From contig CANRKB010000004.1 of the NCBI GenBank assembly GCA_947631115.1, forward strand, positions 55,657 through 119,656: a stretch of 64,000 nucleotides of DNA. Reading direction: 5' to 3'. Source of the DNA: an uncultured Clostridia bacterium (GTDB lineage Bacteria; Bacillota; Clostridia; Oscillospirales; Ruminococcaceae). Each line of letters begins with the position of its first letter. Positions within the stretch are counted from its first letter, which is position 1. The translations under genes were made by a program, and so were the position numbers. Under the pieces are notes generated by a model. That model was not told the DNA's origin. It did no database searches and saw only the letters and a program-made list of their open reading frames with translations. Positions 26,417 through 34,509 of the stretch are shown here, piece after piece.

Positions 26417-27994
26417 ATGAATGAAATAATTGAGAGCAGGACAAACTTAGCTCTCGGAAACGACGAACTTAAAGCTCCCGAAGCGGAAAATTCCGAAATC
26501 GGCGGAACAATGCCGGATAATACGGATAATACCGGGCAAGAAGAGAACAATATAGAAGCGCCGAAAGTGTCGCTTGAGAAAAAGATAATTGAAAAAGCTG
26601 CGGCTGAAAACGGCGGGCAGGAAAACGCCGAAGCTGAAAATTACGAGCTTGAAAATAACGAGCTTGAAAATAACGGGCTTGAAAACAGCGATCCTGAAAC
26701 CGACGAAGCCGAAACTCTTCCCGAAAGCGAAAATGACCTTGTAAATACGGAAGACGTAAACTTGAATGAAAGCGCCGAAAACGTCCCCGAAAAGGTAAAG
26801 CCGCTTTCAAACGAAGAAGTGACGGAGCATACCTCGGCGCTCTGGAAATATAACCCCATTTCCGAAGACGAACCCGAGCCTTTTCCCGAATATCTGACGG
26901 CGTTTAAGCAATATCCGAAAAGCACCGTTATAGGCGCGCGCGTCAGAGGAAAAAAGCACAAGCACGAGGGAACAAACTGCGACGACTGGTTTGAAACGGC
27001 AAACTTTGAGGATATAACATTTGTCGCGGTGTCGGACGGAGCAGGCTCGAAGAAGTTTTCGCGGGTAGGCGCGCGGGCTTCCTGCAAAGCGGCGGTCGGG
27101 TATCTTGTAAATGCGTTTGAAGAACTGTACGCCGAAAACAGCGGATTTAGAGAGGATCTTAAGCTCGGTCTTTCGGACGGGAAATGTATGGAAGCCTGCC
27201 GCGTTATTGCTCAAAAAGCGAGAAACTCTGTCGCAAAGGCATATGAAGCGGTAGAAACCGCGTTTTATATGAGAAAGACCGACAGCGCATATGAAAAGGT
27301 CTTGGGCAGGAGTTTAAAGATAAACGACTTTTCGGGAACGCTTTTAATTGCCGTTATTATTCCGACAGGCGAAGCGAAAGAAAACCTCGTTATTTCCTGT
27401 CAGATAGGCGACGGAGCGATAGCTGTACTCGACACAAAGGGCGGGTATGAAAATTCGCTGAAGCTTATGGGCGTACCCGACGGCGGCGATTTTTCGGGGG
27501 AAACGGAGTTTCTTACTTCCCCGAAAACAAGGACGGAAGAATCTCTGAAAAGCAGAACGAAGATTGCCGTGACTTCCGCGGATATGCTTTTTGTAATGAC
27601 AGACGGCGTTGCGGACGATTATTTTCCGAACGAAACGGAAATGCGCAGGCTTTATCTCGACCTTTTAATAAACGGCATACTCGGCGAAAACGAGTTTTCG
27701 GAGCTTACGCAGGAACAGATGAAGCTGTTCAAGCGCATACCCGATCCGCTTGTTTATCCGTGGGTAAACGACAAGAGCGTTAAAGTTCCCGTTCAGTATA
27801 CGAAAAGGATAACGGAGGCTCTGGGACTTACGCTCGAAGAAATATTCACGGACAGGACCGCGGCATATCTTGCGGGGCTTGAAATAAAATACGACGAGGA
27901 ACTTTCACAAGAAGAAAGGCTGAAAATATGGCTGGACAATTATGTCGAAAGAGGCTCGTTCGATGACAGAACGCTGGTCGTTGTGTCAATCTAA
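26417..27994 (+). CDS. PP2C-type Ser/Thr protein phosphatase of the Ter operon
   Basis: The 525-residue product has an acidic, disordered N-terminal region (about 1-135) with five-residue repeats of the type E-N-N-E-L, then a PP2C domain (about 165-525). Metal motifs are visible: C-D-D-W-F, V-S-D-G-A-G-S, a central S-C-Q-I-G-D-G-A, V-M-T-D-G-V-A-D-D, and the final D-D-R-T-L-V-V-V. It follows terY by 28 bases and is the phosphatase of the TerY-P set. A helical insert carries Y-P-W-V-N near 455. No kinase is encoded nearby. Confidence 0.85.
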   Translation: MNEIIESRTNLALGNDELKAPEAENSEIGGTMPDNTDNTGQEENNIEAPKVSLEKKIIEKAAAENGGQENAEAENYELENNELENNGLENSDPETDEAETLPESENDLVNTEDVNLNESAENVPEKVKPLSNEEVTEHTSALWKYNPISEDEPEPFPEYLTAFKQYPKSTVIGARVRGKKHKHEGTNCDDWFETANFEDITFVAVSDGAGSKKFSRVGARASCKAAVGYLVNAFEELYAENSGFREDLKLGLSDGKCMEACRVIAQKARNSVAKAYEAVETAFYMRKTDSAYEKVLGRSLKINDFSGTLLIAVIIPTGEAKENLVISCQIGDGAIAVLDTKGGYENSLKLMGVPDGGDFSGETEFLTSPKTRTEESLKSRTKIAVTSADMLFVMTDGVADDYFPNETEMRRLYLDLLINGILGENEFSELTQEQMKLFKRIPDPLVYPWVNDKSVKVPVQYTKRITEALGLTLEEIFTDRTAAYLAGLEIKYDEELSQEERLKIWLDNYVERGSFDDRTLVVVSI

Positions 27995-28065
27995 AACTTA
28001 ATGCTTACAGCAACGGAGCTGTAAAAATAAACGGACTGTATAATGCATAATGTTTACGATATGAT

Positions 28066-28101
28066 TGACAGTATACAGTGTACAAGGTACAGTATTCAGT
28101 A
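28066..28101. repeat. R4 repeat (CTGTACACTG units), copy a
   Basis: Degenerate alternating units such as CAGTATACAGTG and GTACAGTATTCAG. Similar blocks occur at 28232, 33580, 33841, 62173 and 63465. Confidence 0.6.
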
Positions 28102-28231
28102 GAAGGTATCCGCTTCGCGGATATTATTGGATTGTTATCAAGCTTAAACGTTTTTGAGCTTAACCGTAAAAGGTTTTATCGTGTGCCTATAAACTAAAAA
28201 CAATCTAAATATTGTCCGCGTCAGCGGACAC

Positions 28232-28273
28232 ATTAACTGTACACTGTCCACTGTCCACTGTACACTGGTACCG
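28232..28273. repeat. R4 repeat, copy b
   Basis: Four near-perfect ten-base units read ACTGTACACTG, TCCACTG, TCCACTG, TACACTG in a row. It lies about 70 bases before the first terD start. Confidence 0.65.
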
Positions 28274-28340
28274 CCTATCGTCAGCGTATTTGCGGACAAT
28301 GCAGTCTAAAACCAAAACAACTTTTAGGAGGAAAAGCACT

Positions 28341-28919
28341 ATGGCAGTATGTTTGACAAAAGGACAAAAAGTAGATCTTACAAAAGGAAACCCCGGACTC
28401 AGCAAGATTATGATCGGCTTGGGCTGGGATACAAACAAATATGACGGAGGAGCGGACTTCGACCTCGACGCGGCGGCGTTTTTGCTAGGAGCAAACGGAA
28501 AAGTAACAAACGACGGAGATTTCGTTTTCTACGGAAACTTAAAGCATAGCTCGGGCGGCGTTGAGCATATGGGCGACAACCTCACCGGCGAGGGCGAGGG
28601 CGACGACGAGCAGATAATGGTAGATTTAAAGGCAATTCCCGCGAATATTGAGAGAATTGATTTCACCGTAACTATCTATGACGCGGACGTCCGCAGACAG
28701 AATTTCGGTCAGGTCAGCAACGCCTTTATCCGCGTGGTTGACAATGAAACAAACACCGAGCTTATACGCTACGACCTCGGCGAGGACTTTTCAATTGAAA
28801 CTGCCGTAGTAGTAGGAGAAATCTACCGCCATAACGGTGAATGGAAATTCAACGCCATAGGAAGCGGTTTCCAGGGCGGTCTTTTCGCACTCTGCAAGAA
28901 TTTCGGAGTAAATGTTTAA
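28341..28919 (+). CDS. terD: TerD-family calcium-binding stress protein (1)
   Basis: TerD proteins bind calcium and take part in tellurite, phage and stress resistance; their exact role is unsettled. The 192-residue product has [12 protein letters not shown] at the start and the acidic calcium motif [13 protein letters not shown] at about 35-47, followed by the [13 protein letters not shown] loop. The start at 28341 has AGGAGG; the open frame continues upstream through R4 repeat but that part is not family sequence. It is the first of two close paralogues. Confidence 0.93.
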   Translation: MAVCLTKGQKVDLTKGNPGLSKIMIGLGWDTNKYDGGADFDLDAAAFLLGANGKVTNDGDFVFYGNLKHSSGGVEHMGDNLTGEGEGDDEQIMVDLKAIPANIERIDFTVTIYDADVRRQNFGQVSNAFIRVVDNETNTELIRYDLGEDFSIETAVVVGEIYRHNGEWKFNAIGSGFQGGLFALCKNFGVNV

Positions 28920-28976
28920 GGTTTAACGGTTCCGTTTAAAAGTATTTGACCCCAAAAACAAGGAGGTATTATCCGA

Positions 28977-29561
28977 ATGAGCGTTAATCTTACCAAAGGA
29001 CAAAGAGTAAGCCTTGACAAAAACATGACCATGGCACTTATAGGTCTGGGCTGGGATACAAACAAATATGACGGAGGCGCGGATTTCGACCTCGACGCCT
29101 GCGCTTTTATGCTCGGAGCAAACGGAAAAGTCCGCAAAGACGAGGATTTTATCTTTTACGGAAATCTTCAAAGCCAAGACGGCTCCGTTCGTCATACGGG
29201 CGATAATCTGACAGGCGAGGGCGAGGGCGACGACGAAGTCCTTATAATCGACTTTACAAAGATCCCCGCGGACGTTCAGAAAATTGCCATAACCGTTACT
29301 ATCTATGACGCGATACCCAGACGTCAGAATTTCGGACAGGTGTCCAACGCATATGTGCGCGTTGCGCGTATGGCTGACGAAAACGACACTGTAGGCACGG
29401 AAGTTCTTAAATTCGATCTCGCGGAAGAGTTTTCAATAGAAACGGGACTTGTGGTTTGCGAAATTTACAGAAACGGCGCAGACTGGAAATTCAATGCGGT
29501 AGGCGCAGGCTATCAGGGCGGTCTTGAAGCCCTTTGCAAAAGTTTCGGCGTAAACGTGTAA
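28977..29561 (+). CDS. terD: TerD-family calcium-binding stress protein (2)
   Basis: This 194-residue paralogue of the preceding gene keeps the [12 protein letters not shown] motif, the F-D-L-D-A-C-A-F calcium motif and the [12 protein letters not shown] loop. It starts 57 bases after its twin with an AGGAGG site. The product may form homo- or hetero-oligomers with the twin; that is inference. Confidence 0.93.
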   Translation: MSVNLTKGQRVSLDKNMTMALIGLGWDTNKYDGGADFDLDACAFMLGANGKVRKDEDFIFYGNLQSQDGSVRHTGDNLTGEGEGDDEVLIIDFTKIPADVQKIAITVTIYDAIPRRQNFGQVSNAYVRVARMADENDTVGTEVLKFDLAEEFSIETGLVVCEIYRNGADWKFNAVGAGYQGGLEALCKSFGVNV

Positions 29562-29635
29562 ATATCGGCGCGGGGGCTTTTGGGCTTCCGCGCAGTATTC
29601 TGCTTATAAACAAACGCTGTTGGGAGAGTGCGGAC

Positions 29636-30859
29636 ATGCTGACGTTTCGGGAATTATTCGGCGAGGACACGGAGATAACGCTTACTCCGGGCGAATATGC
29701 GGGTCCGCTCGTCGTCGACAAACCGTGCAATATAAAAGGGAATATGTCCGTTATATGGGCGGACAGCGGACCCGTTCTTGTCATAAAAGCCGGGGGAGTA
29801 AAGATCGAAAATCTCAGAGTTGAAGTCACGGGAAACGGCGAATTTACGGCGATAAGCTCGGAATATACCGACACAAAGCTCGTAAATGTCGAGGTTCGCG
29901 GAAACGTAAAGGGAATACCCGGCGAGGCGGAAAATTCGGAGCTTCCGAACGTAATTTCTCTCGGAGATTTTGCCGCGGAACAGAAGAACACATTCCGCGT
30001 TAAAATAAATTCGGCGGGAAAAGCGACTCTTGAAAGCAGGGTGAAAGCTCTTACGATCGCTCCCGTTGAACTTGAAAAAGGGGAGAACTCCGTTCTCCTG
30101 ACGGCTGACGCACTCAAAGACAACACCATTCTATACGGTGAAATTATGGTGCATACCACCGTATCGCGGAGAATTTACGTTATGGGAAAAGCCCGCGCGG
30201 GCGCGCCTTTGAAAAACGATATTCTCGAAGCCCCGGCAATTGAACATAACAAACCCGCCGAAAGCGTATCCGCAGCGCCTCGGACAGACGCTCTTCCTGT
30301 TGAGCAAACTATTGAACATAACATAAACGAGAACATAAAGCAGGCGAAAAAAGGTCAGCGTATTCCGACAAGCGAGCTTGGTTCTAAAATAAAGATAGTC
30401 TTTGAACATAAAAGCGCCGACAAAAACATAGAAATAGACGGATATGCCTTTCTGCTCGGAGAAAACGGAAAGGTCGCGAAAGACGAGGATCTTGTGTTTT
30501 TCGGGAATCCCGAAAGCCCCGACAAGTCGGTAAGAGCAGGGAGCGAAGCGCCTTTTATCGAAGCCGACCTCGAAAAGACGGAACTTTCTGTAGCAAAGAT
30601 AGCCGTTTGTTTTTCGGTATACGGCGATACGCAGAAAAACATTTCCTCGGTAAAAGAACCTGCCGTGCGCATTTTCGGCGGCGGGAAAGAGATTTACGGG
30701 TTTGAACTCAGCGATCTGTCCGACGAAAAAACGTTTGTGGCAGTCGAGCTTTACAGATATAAGGGCGAATGGAAACTGAACTTTGTCGGCGCGGGATATA
30801 AAAGCGGGCTGAAGAAATTGTGCGAGAGTTATGGCGTGGAAGTCGCAGAAAGCCCTTAG
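29636..30859 (+). CDS. Beta-helix/TerD fusion protein
   Basis: The 407-residue product has two parts. Residues about 1-90 look like turns of a right-handed beta-helix of the pectate-lyase-like kind (E-I-T-L-T-P-G-E-Y, V-D-K-P-C-N-I-K-G-N, I-K-A-G-G-V-K-I-E-N-L). A middle strand-rich segment follows (about 90-230). Residues about 265-405 are a TerD domain with I-E-I-D-G-Y-A-F-L-L-G-E-N-G-K-V and the family C-terminus, but the acidic [10 protein letters not shown] pattern is weakened. The start at 29636 has GGGAGAG; an earlier start would overlap the previous gene. The role is unknown; it is probably a scaffold or binding partner of the TerD pair. Confidence 0.75.
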   Translation: MLTFRELFGEDTEITLTPGEYAGPLVVDKPCNIKGNMSVIWADSGPVLVIKAGGVKIENLRVEVTGNGEFTAISSEYTDTKLVNVEVRGNVKGIPGEAENSELPNVISLGDFAAEQKNTFRVKINSAGKATLESRVKALTIAPVELEKGENSVLLTADALKDNTILYGEIMVHTTVSRRIYVMGKARAGAPLKNDILEAPAIEHNKPAESVSAAPRTDALPVEQTIEHNINENIKQAKKGQRIPTSELGSKIKIVFEHKSADKNIEIDGYAFLLGENGKVAKDEDLVFFGNPESPDKSVRAGSEAPFIEADLEKTELSVAKIAVCFSVYGDTQKNISSVKEPAVRIFGGGKEIYGFELSDLSDEKTFVAVELYRYKGEWKLNFVGAGYKSGLKKLCESYGVEVAESP

Positions 30860-30929
30860 AGGTAAAAGGCAGGAAGCAAGAGCAAACTAAATTTATATAA
30901 TATAATATAATAATTTCAGGAGCGGTATA

Positions 30930-31889
30930 ATGACAGAAATTTCTCGCGCCCGACTTCAGTATATGGTGGGCGGTCTTTTGTATACGCCCGCGGTTACGGA
31001 GGGCGTGGCTGAAAAAATAGAAAACGGAGCGTTTCGGCGTCTTACTTCAATTGCGTTTTGCCTTGAAGATTCAATAAGGGACGAGGCGCTTGAAAAAGCG
31101 GAACAGAAGCTTTTAAAAACGCTCGGGGAAATGAAACGTTTATCAAATCCTCCGCTTGTTTTTATTCGGATAAGAACGCCCGAACATCTTTTGCACATTC
31201 ACGAGCTTTTCAAAGAATATTACGACATAATAACGGGATATGTCCTGCCGAAGTTCGATTTGTCGAACTGCAGCGAATACGGCGGGATAATAACGAAAAT
31301 AAACCTGAACCGCTCAAAGCCCGTTTACATAATGCCCATACTTGAAAGCAAAATGATCGCAGACGCTGTAAGCAGAGCTGAAACTCTCTGTAAAATAAAA
31401 GACTGTCTTGACAAAATAAAGGGCTATGTCCTTAATGTAAGAGTCGGTGGGAACGACTTAAGCAATCTCTACGGACTTAGGCGCAGCGCCGACTATACGG
31501 TTTATGACATGGGCGCGGTGAGGGATATACTTATAGATATAATAAACGTTTTTGTACCCGACTATGTTGTTTCGGGCGCAGTCTGGGAATATTTCGGAGA
31601 GAACGAAACCGAACCTTGGGCGGTGGGGCTTAAAAAAGAATTAGCGCTCGACAGGCTTAACGGTTTTATAGGAAAGACCGCTATCCATCCCTCGCAGCTC
31701 CCGCTTATATACGAAAGCATGAAAGTGAAAAGAACAGACTATGAAGACGCGCTGAAAATTCTCGGCTGGAACTCGGACACTCTCGGCGTAGAAAAAAGCG
31801 CGGACGGCACAAGAATGAACGAAGAAAAATGCCACGGAAAATGGGCGCTGAAAACAGCGGCGCTCGGCGAAATATACGGCGTAAAATAA
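30930..31889 (+). CDS. CitE/HpcH-like C-C bond lyase of the Ter operon
   Basis: The 319-residue product is a TIM-barrel of the CitE/HpcH aldolase type. Family features are S-I-A-F-C-L-E-D-S-I near 45, F-I-R-I-R-T-P near 82-88, E-S-K near 136 and the final G-K-T-A-I-H-P-S-Q at about 252-260. Such lyases form the biosynthetic branch of Ter operons together with ATP-grasp, HAD and phosphoribosyltransferase genes, which are not in the window. Its substrate is unknown. Last gene of this operon; R1 copy 5 follows. Confidence 0.85.
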   Translation: MTEISRARLQYMVGGLLYTPAVTEGVAEKIENGAFRRLTSIAFCLEDSIRDEALEKAEQKLLKTLGEMKRLSNPPLVFIRIRTPEHLLHIHELFKEYYDIITGYVLPKFDLSNCSEYGGIITKINLNRSKPVYIMPILESKMIADAVSRAETLCKIKDCLDKIKGYVLNVRVGGNDLSNLYGLRRSADYTVYDMGAVRDILIDIINVFVPDYVVSGAVWEYFGENETEPWAVGLKKELALDRLNGFIGKTAIHPSQLPLIYESMKVKRTDYEDALKILGWNSDTLGVEKSADGTRMNEEKCHGKWALKTAALGEIYGVK

Positions 31890-31916
31890 TAAGGCTGACT
31901 GTATAAAAAGTCAAGT

Positions 31917-32025
31917 TTCAGACTGTAGAGAAAGCCCAAGATGCTAGGAAGCAATATTGCAACTAGCCTTTGTGGCTGTTGCAATGTTGCTGACGACGCA
32001 GATGGGGCTTTATGTACAGTCTGAA
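31917..32025. repeat. R1 palindromic element, copy 5 (reversed)
   Basis: This copy lies in the opposite orientation: its ACAAA loop is on the minus strand. Outer arms TTCAGACTGTA (31917-31927) and TACAGTCTGAA (32015-32025) pair. Inner arms, read on the minus strand, are AGCAA/TTGCT and ATTGCAAC/GTTGCAAT, again different in sequence but paired. The flank ACTGTATA (31898-31905) corresponds to TATACAGT of copies 1 and 2. It ends 14 bases before the GH3 start. Confidence 0.85.
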
Positions 32026-32038
32026 TAAGGGTGATAAT

Positions 32039-33451
32039 ATGAAAAAATTAGCGGCAGCGCTTGCGCTGTCTTTGAGCGTTCTGCTTTCGGGCTGTAAAAG
32101 CGAGCCGACAATCGTCGACAATTTTTCGTCGGTATCGTCCTTTTCGCAGAGCAATTCTGACAGTTCGCCTATAGTAAGCTCGTCAAAACAAAGCGTTTTT
32201 GAAAGTTCAAGCTCGTCTGTTTCGAGCAGTTCTTCGTCTTCAAGTTCTTCTTCAAGTTCAATGTCAAGCCCTAAATCAAGTTCTTTTATATCTTCAAGCT
32301 CAACTGTAATTTCATCATCCGGTTCATCATCAACCGCAAAAAGCACGCAGACTTCAAGTCAAGCTCCAAAACCGCAAACTCCCGAAACCTATGACGAAAA
32401 AGCAGAACGCCTGCTTTCGGAAATGTCGCTTAGGGAAAAGGTCGGTCAGCTTTTCATTGTGCGCCCCGAAGCGCTCGTATCCCCCGCAAAAGACCTTTCA
32501 ATTGGATATACAAGCGTTACGGCATTGTCCGAAACAATGAAAAGCAATTTCAAAAAATATCCCGTGGGCGGGGTGGCGCTGTTTGCGGCAAATATCGTTT
32601 CTCCAAATCAGATAACTTCGTTTAATACAGCTCTTATGAATATGTGCGACATTCCGCCGTTTATAGCCGTTGACGAAGAGGGCGGCAGAGTAGCAAGACT
32701 CGCGAACAACGACAGCTTCGGGCTGAAAAAATACGAGAGCGCGCAGGCTGTAGGAAAAAGCGGCAACAGCGCGAACGCCCTCGAAATGGGAAACACCATA
32801 GGCGGTTATCTGAAAAAATACGGCTTTAACATGGACTTTGCGCCCGACGCAGACGTTTTTACCAATCCCGACAACACCGTTATAGGCGACAGGGCGTTTT
32901 CTTCCGACGCGGAAATTGCCGCGAAAATGGCGAAAGCAATGGCTCAGGGTTTAAGAAATAACGGCATTATCCCCGTTTACAAGCACTTTCCCGGTCACGG
33001 CGACACAAGCGAGGACAGTCACACGGGCGCGGCTTTTGCAAACAAAGCAAAAGAGGAAATGGAAAAGTGCGAGTGGCTTCCGTTTAAGGGCGCGGGAGAA
33101 TTCGACGGCGTTATGGCAGGGCATATTTCAACGCCGAAAGTTACGGGCGACAACACACCCGCGACGCTTTCGGAGAAGATGATAACCGAAATACTGCGCG
33201 GGGAACTCGGGTTTAAAGGTCTTATAATAACCGACTCGCTCGAAATGGGAGCGATAAAGGGAGAAAACGACTATGCCGTAAGGGCAATACTCGCGGGGTG
33301 CGATATACTGCTTATGCCCGACAACTTATCCGAAGCGTTTGAAAGCGTAGTAAACGCCGTAAACAGCGGCGTAATTTCCGAGGAGCGCCTAAATGAAAGC
33401 GTGTTGAGGATATTGAAATTCAAGACGAGGTTATTAGAGGTAAGAGATTAG
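32039..33451 (+). CDS. GH3 beta-N-acetylglucosaminidase, NagZ-like lipoprotein
   Basis: The 470-residue product has a lipoprotein signal with lipobox L-L-S-G-C (Cys at about 19), a Ser-rich linker of about 80 residues, and a GH3 domain (about 120-470). The histidine-containing loop K-H-F-P-G-H-G-D-T at 315-323 marks the NagZ branch, and the nucleophile is D399 in T-D-S-L-E-M-G. NagZ enzymes release N-acetylglucosamine from cell-wall fragments. The Ser linker spaces the enzyme from the membrane. The last residues (L-L-E-V-R-D) and the stop codon come from R3 repeat sequence, so the original C-terminus may differ. Confidence 0.9.
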   Translation: MKKLAAALALSLSVLLSGCKSEPTIVDNFSSVSSFSQSNSDSSPIVSSSKQSVFESSSSSVSSSSSSSSSSSSSMSSPKSSSFISSSSTVISSSGSSSTAKSTQTSSQAPKPQTPETYDEKAERLLSEMSLREKVGQLFIVRPEALVSPAKDLSIGYTSVTALSETMKSNFKKYPVGGVALFAANIVSPNQITSFNTALMNMCDIPPFIAVDEEGGRVARLANNDSFGLKKYESAQAVGKSGNSANALEMGNTIGGYLKKYGFNMDFAPDADVFTNPDNTVIGDRAFSSDAEIAAKMAKAMAQGLRNNGIIPVYKHFPGHGDTSEDSHTGAAFANKAKEEMEKCEWLPFKGAGEFDGVMAGHISTPKVTGDNTPATLSEKMITEILRGELGFKGLIITDSLEMGAIKGENDYAVRAILAGCDILLMPDNLSEAFESVVNAVNSGVISEERLNESVLRILKFKTRLLEVRD

Positions 33452-33546
33452 AGGTAAGAGGTAAGAAAGTTAAAGGTGGTTTGGAAGGTAAAGTTTTTTC
33501 ATTATCAGAGAAAGAGGCTAGAGTTTAAAACCCCAGCCTCTTTTTT
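33434..33546 (+). repeat. R3 repeat with built-in terminator
   Basis: R3 units TTAGAGGTAAGAG begin inside the last codons of the GH3 gene. At 33511-33519 AAAGAGGCT pairs with AGCCTCTTT (33535-33543), followed by a T tract, forming a good terminator for the GH3 transcript. Confidence 0.7.
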
Positions 33547-33579
33547 ATACGTTATATTCAGCGGACTGTCTTTCGGCTC

Positions 33580-33617
33580 TTACTGACTACTGTACCCTGT
33601 ACCCTGTCAACTGACAG
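33580..33617. repeat. R4 repeat, copy c
   Basis: Units CTGACTACTGTACCCTGTAC and CCTGTCAACTGACAG. It is followed directly by a partial R2 module (33615-33680). Confidence 0.55.
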
Positions 33618-33835
33618 CAGGGGCGTAGGGCGAATGAGCGTTATTGAGGAAAAATGCGTTTGAAAAGAACAACAAATGTGGGAGCTTTCTAGCCTCTTTC
33701 TCTGAAAACCAAAAAACTTTTCCTCTCAAAAGTTCCCCGAAATTCTTACCTCTTACCTCTAACCTCTTACATCTAGAAGGATAGGGCGAAATAACGTTAT
33801 TTAGAAGGATAACGTTTGAAAAGAACAACCTTTCC
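33615..33835. repeat. Composite of partial R2 and R3 modules
   Basis: R2 fragments (GTAGGGCGAATGAGCGTTAT, then GCGTTTGAAAAGAACAACAA) flank an R3 block (33681-33780) with AAAAACTTTTCCTCTCAAAA and CTTACCTCTTACCTCTAACC. A second R2 fragment follows at 33781-33835. Together with 33434-33617 and an R4 block at 33841-33880, this fills the 465-base gap after GH3, where no gene was seen. Confidence 0.7.
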
Positions 33836-33840
33836 CCCTC

Positions 33841-33880
33841 TTACTGCATACTGTACCCTGTCTCCTGTCAACTGTCAACC
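33841..33880. repeat. R4 repeat, copy d
   Basis: Units CTGCATACTGTACCCTGTCT and CCTGTCAACTGTCAACC, just downstream (minus strand) of the small membrane-protein gene. Confidence 0.55.
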
Positions 33881-33916
33881 ACGCCGACCTCTTTAATGCT
33901 GTTAAAACAGAGCAAT

Positions 33917-34384
33917 TTAGTTTCTGGTAGAGGAAGAACCCTTCATCAGATAAACGATGGTGAGGATATTTCCTATAAGCGCGAGGATAACGCCCGCCCA
34001 CATGAAATAAAAACCAACGCTGTAATTATATAACTCCTCAAGACCGCTCATATTGATGTTTATGAATATATTCATCACTATGAGGAATATCGAACCCGTA
34101 ATCGCCGCCTTCATCTTTCCGCGTAATGTACTAATAACTGCCTCTACAAGGAATATCCCGAATATGATAAGGTTTCGGATAAGTCCTCCTACGTTGCTCT
34201 CAGCGAGAGTACTGAGATCTGTAGCCATTTTTATCACGGTGAAAAAATTAAGATTGCTATAACCCAACATCTCAAGCTCTACGCGATATTCGGCATTTGC
34301 CGTATAAAACGGCAGGAAAACCCCAATCAGCGCCAGCAGGTAGCCGCCAAGCGCCACAAAGACCGGTATCGGAATTTTTTTCAT
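33917..34384 (-). CDS. Small membrane protein, unknown function
   Basis: The 155-residue product has four predicted transmembrane segments (about 8-28, 68-88, 93-113 and 122-145) and a 40-residue loop between the first two that would lie outside. It has no recognised domain. It has a GGAGG site and its own promoter at 34451-34479. The stop codon lies close to an R4 block. Confidence 0.7.
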   Translation of the reverse strand: MKKIPIPVFVALGGYLLALIGVFLPFYTANAEYRVELEMLGYSNLNFFTVIKMATDLSTLAESNVGGLIRNLIIFGIFLVEAVISTLRGKMKAAITGSIFLIVMNIFININMSGLEELYNYSVGFYFMWAGVILALIGNILTIVYLMKGSSSTRN

Positions 34385-34450
34385 AAATTACCTCCAATTT
34401 AAATGTAACTGATACGAATATTGATCGTGAAAATTTCACATATCTTTCAC

Positions 34451-34479
34451 ATTATACAACATTTTGATAATAATGTCAA
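34451..34479 (-). promoter_or_regulatory. Promoter of the small membrane-protein gene
   Basis: On the minus strand TTGACA (34474-34479) and TATAAT (34451-34456), 17 bases apart, about 70 bases before the start. Confidence 0.8.
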
Positions 34480-34509
34480 GAACTGTAAGAAACAAGAAGC
34501 AAGAAAAAT

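Larger units (their letters stand above)
27995..28340. other. Intergenic gap within the Ter region, R4 repeats
   Basis: The 346-base spacer between the phosphatase and the first terD has no ORF of note. It carries R4 blocks at 28066-28101 and 28232-28273 that are partly complementary, and small hairpins ATCCGC-TTC-GCGGAT (near 28107) and GTCCGC/GCGGAC (near 28214-28229). No clear promoter was found, so terD transcription probably continues from 25669. Confidence 0.55.

Noticed and set aside
28212..28340. Upstream extension of the first terD frame
   Set aside because: It is R4 repeat sequence; the AGGAGG and family start at 28341 decide.
30887..30910. Separate promoter for the CitE-like gene
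   Set aside because: TATAATATAATAATT-like sequence before it is only an AT run without a fitting -35.
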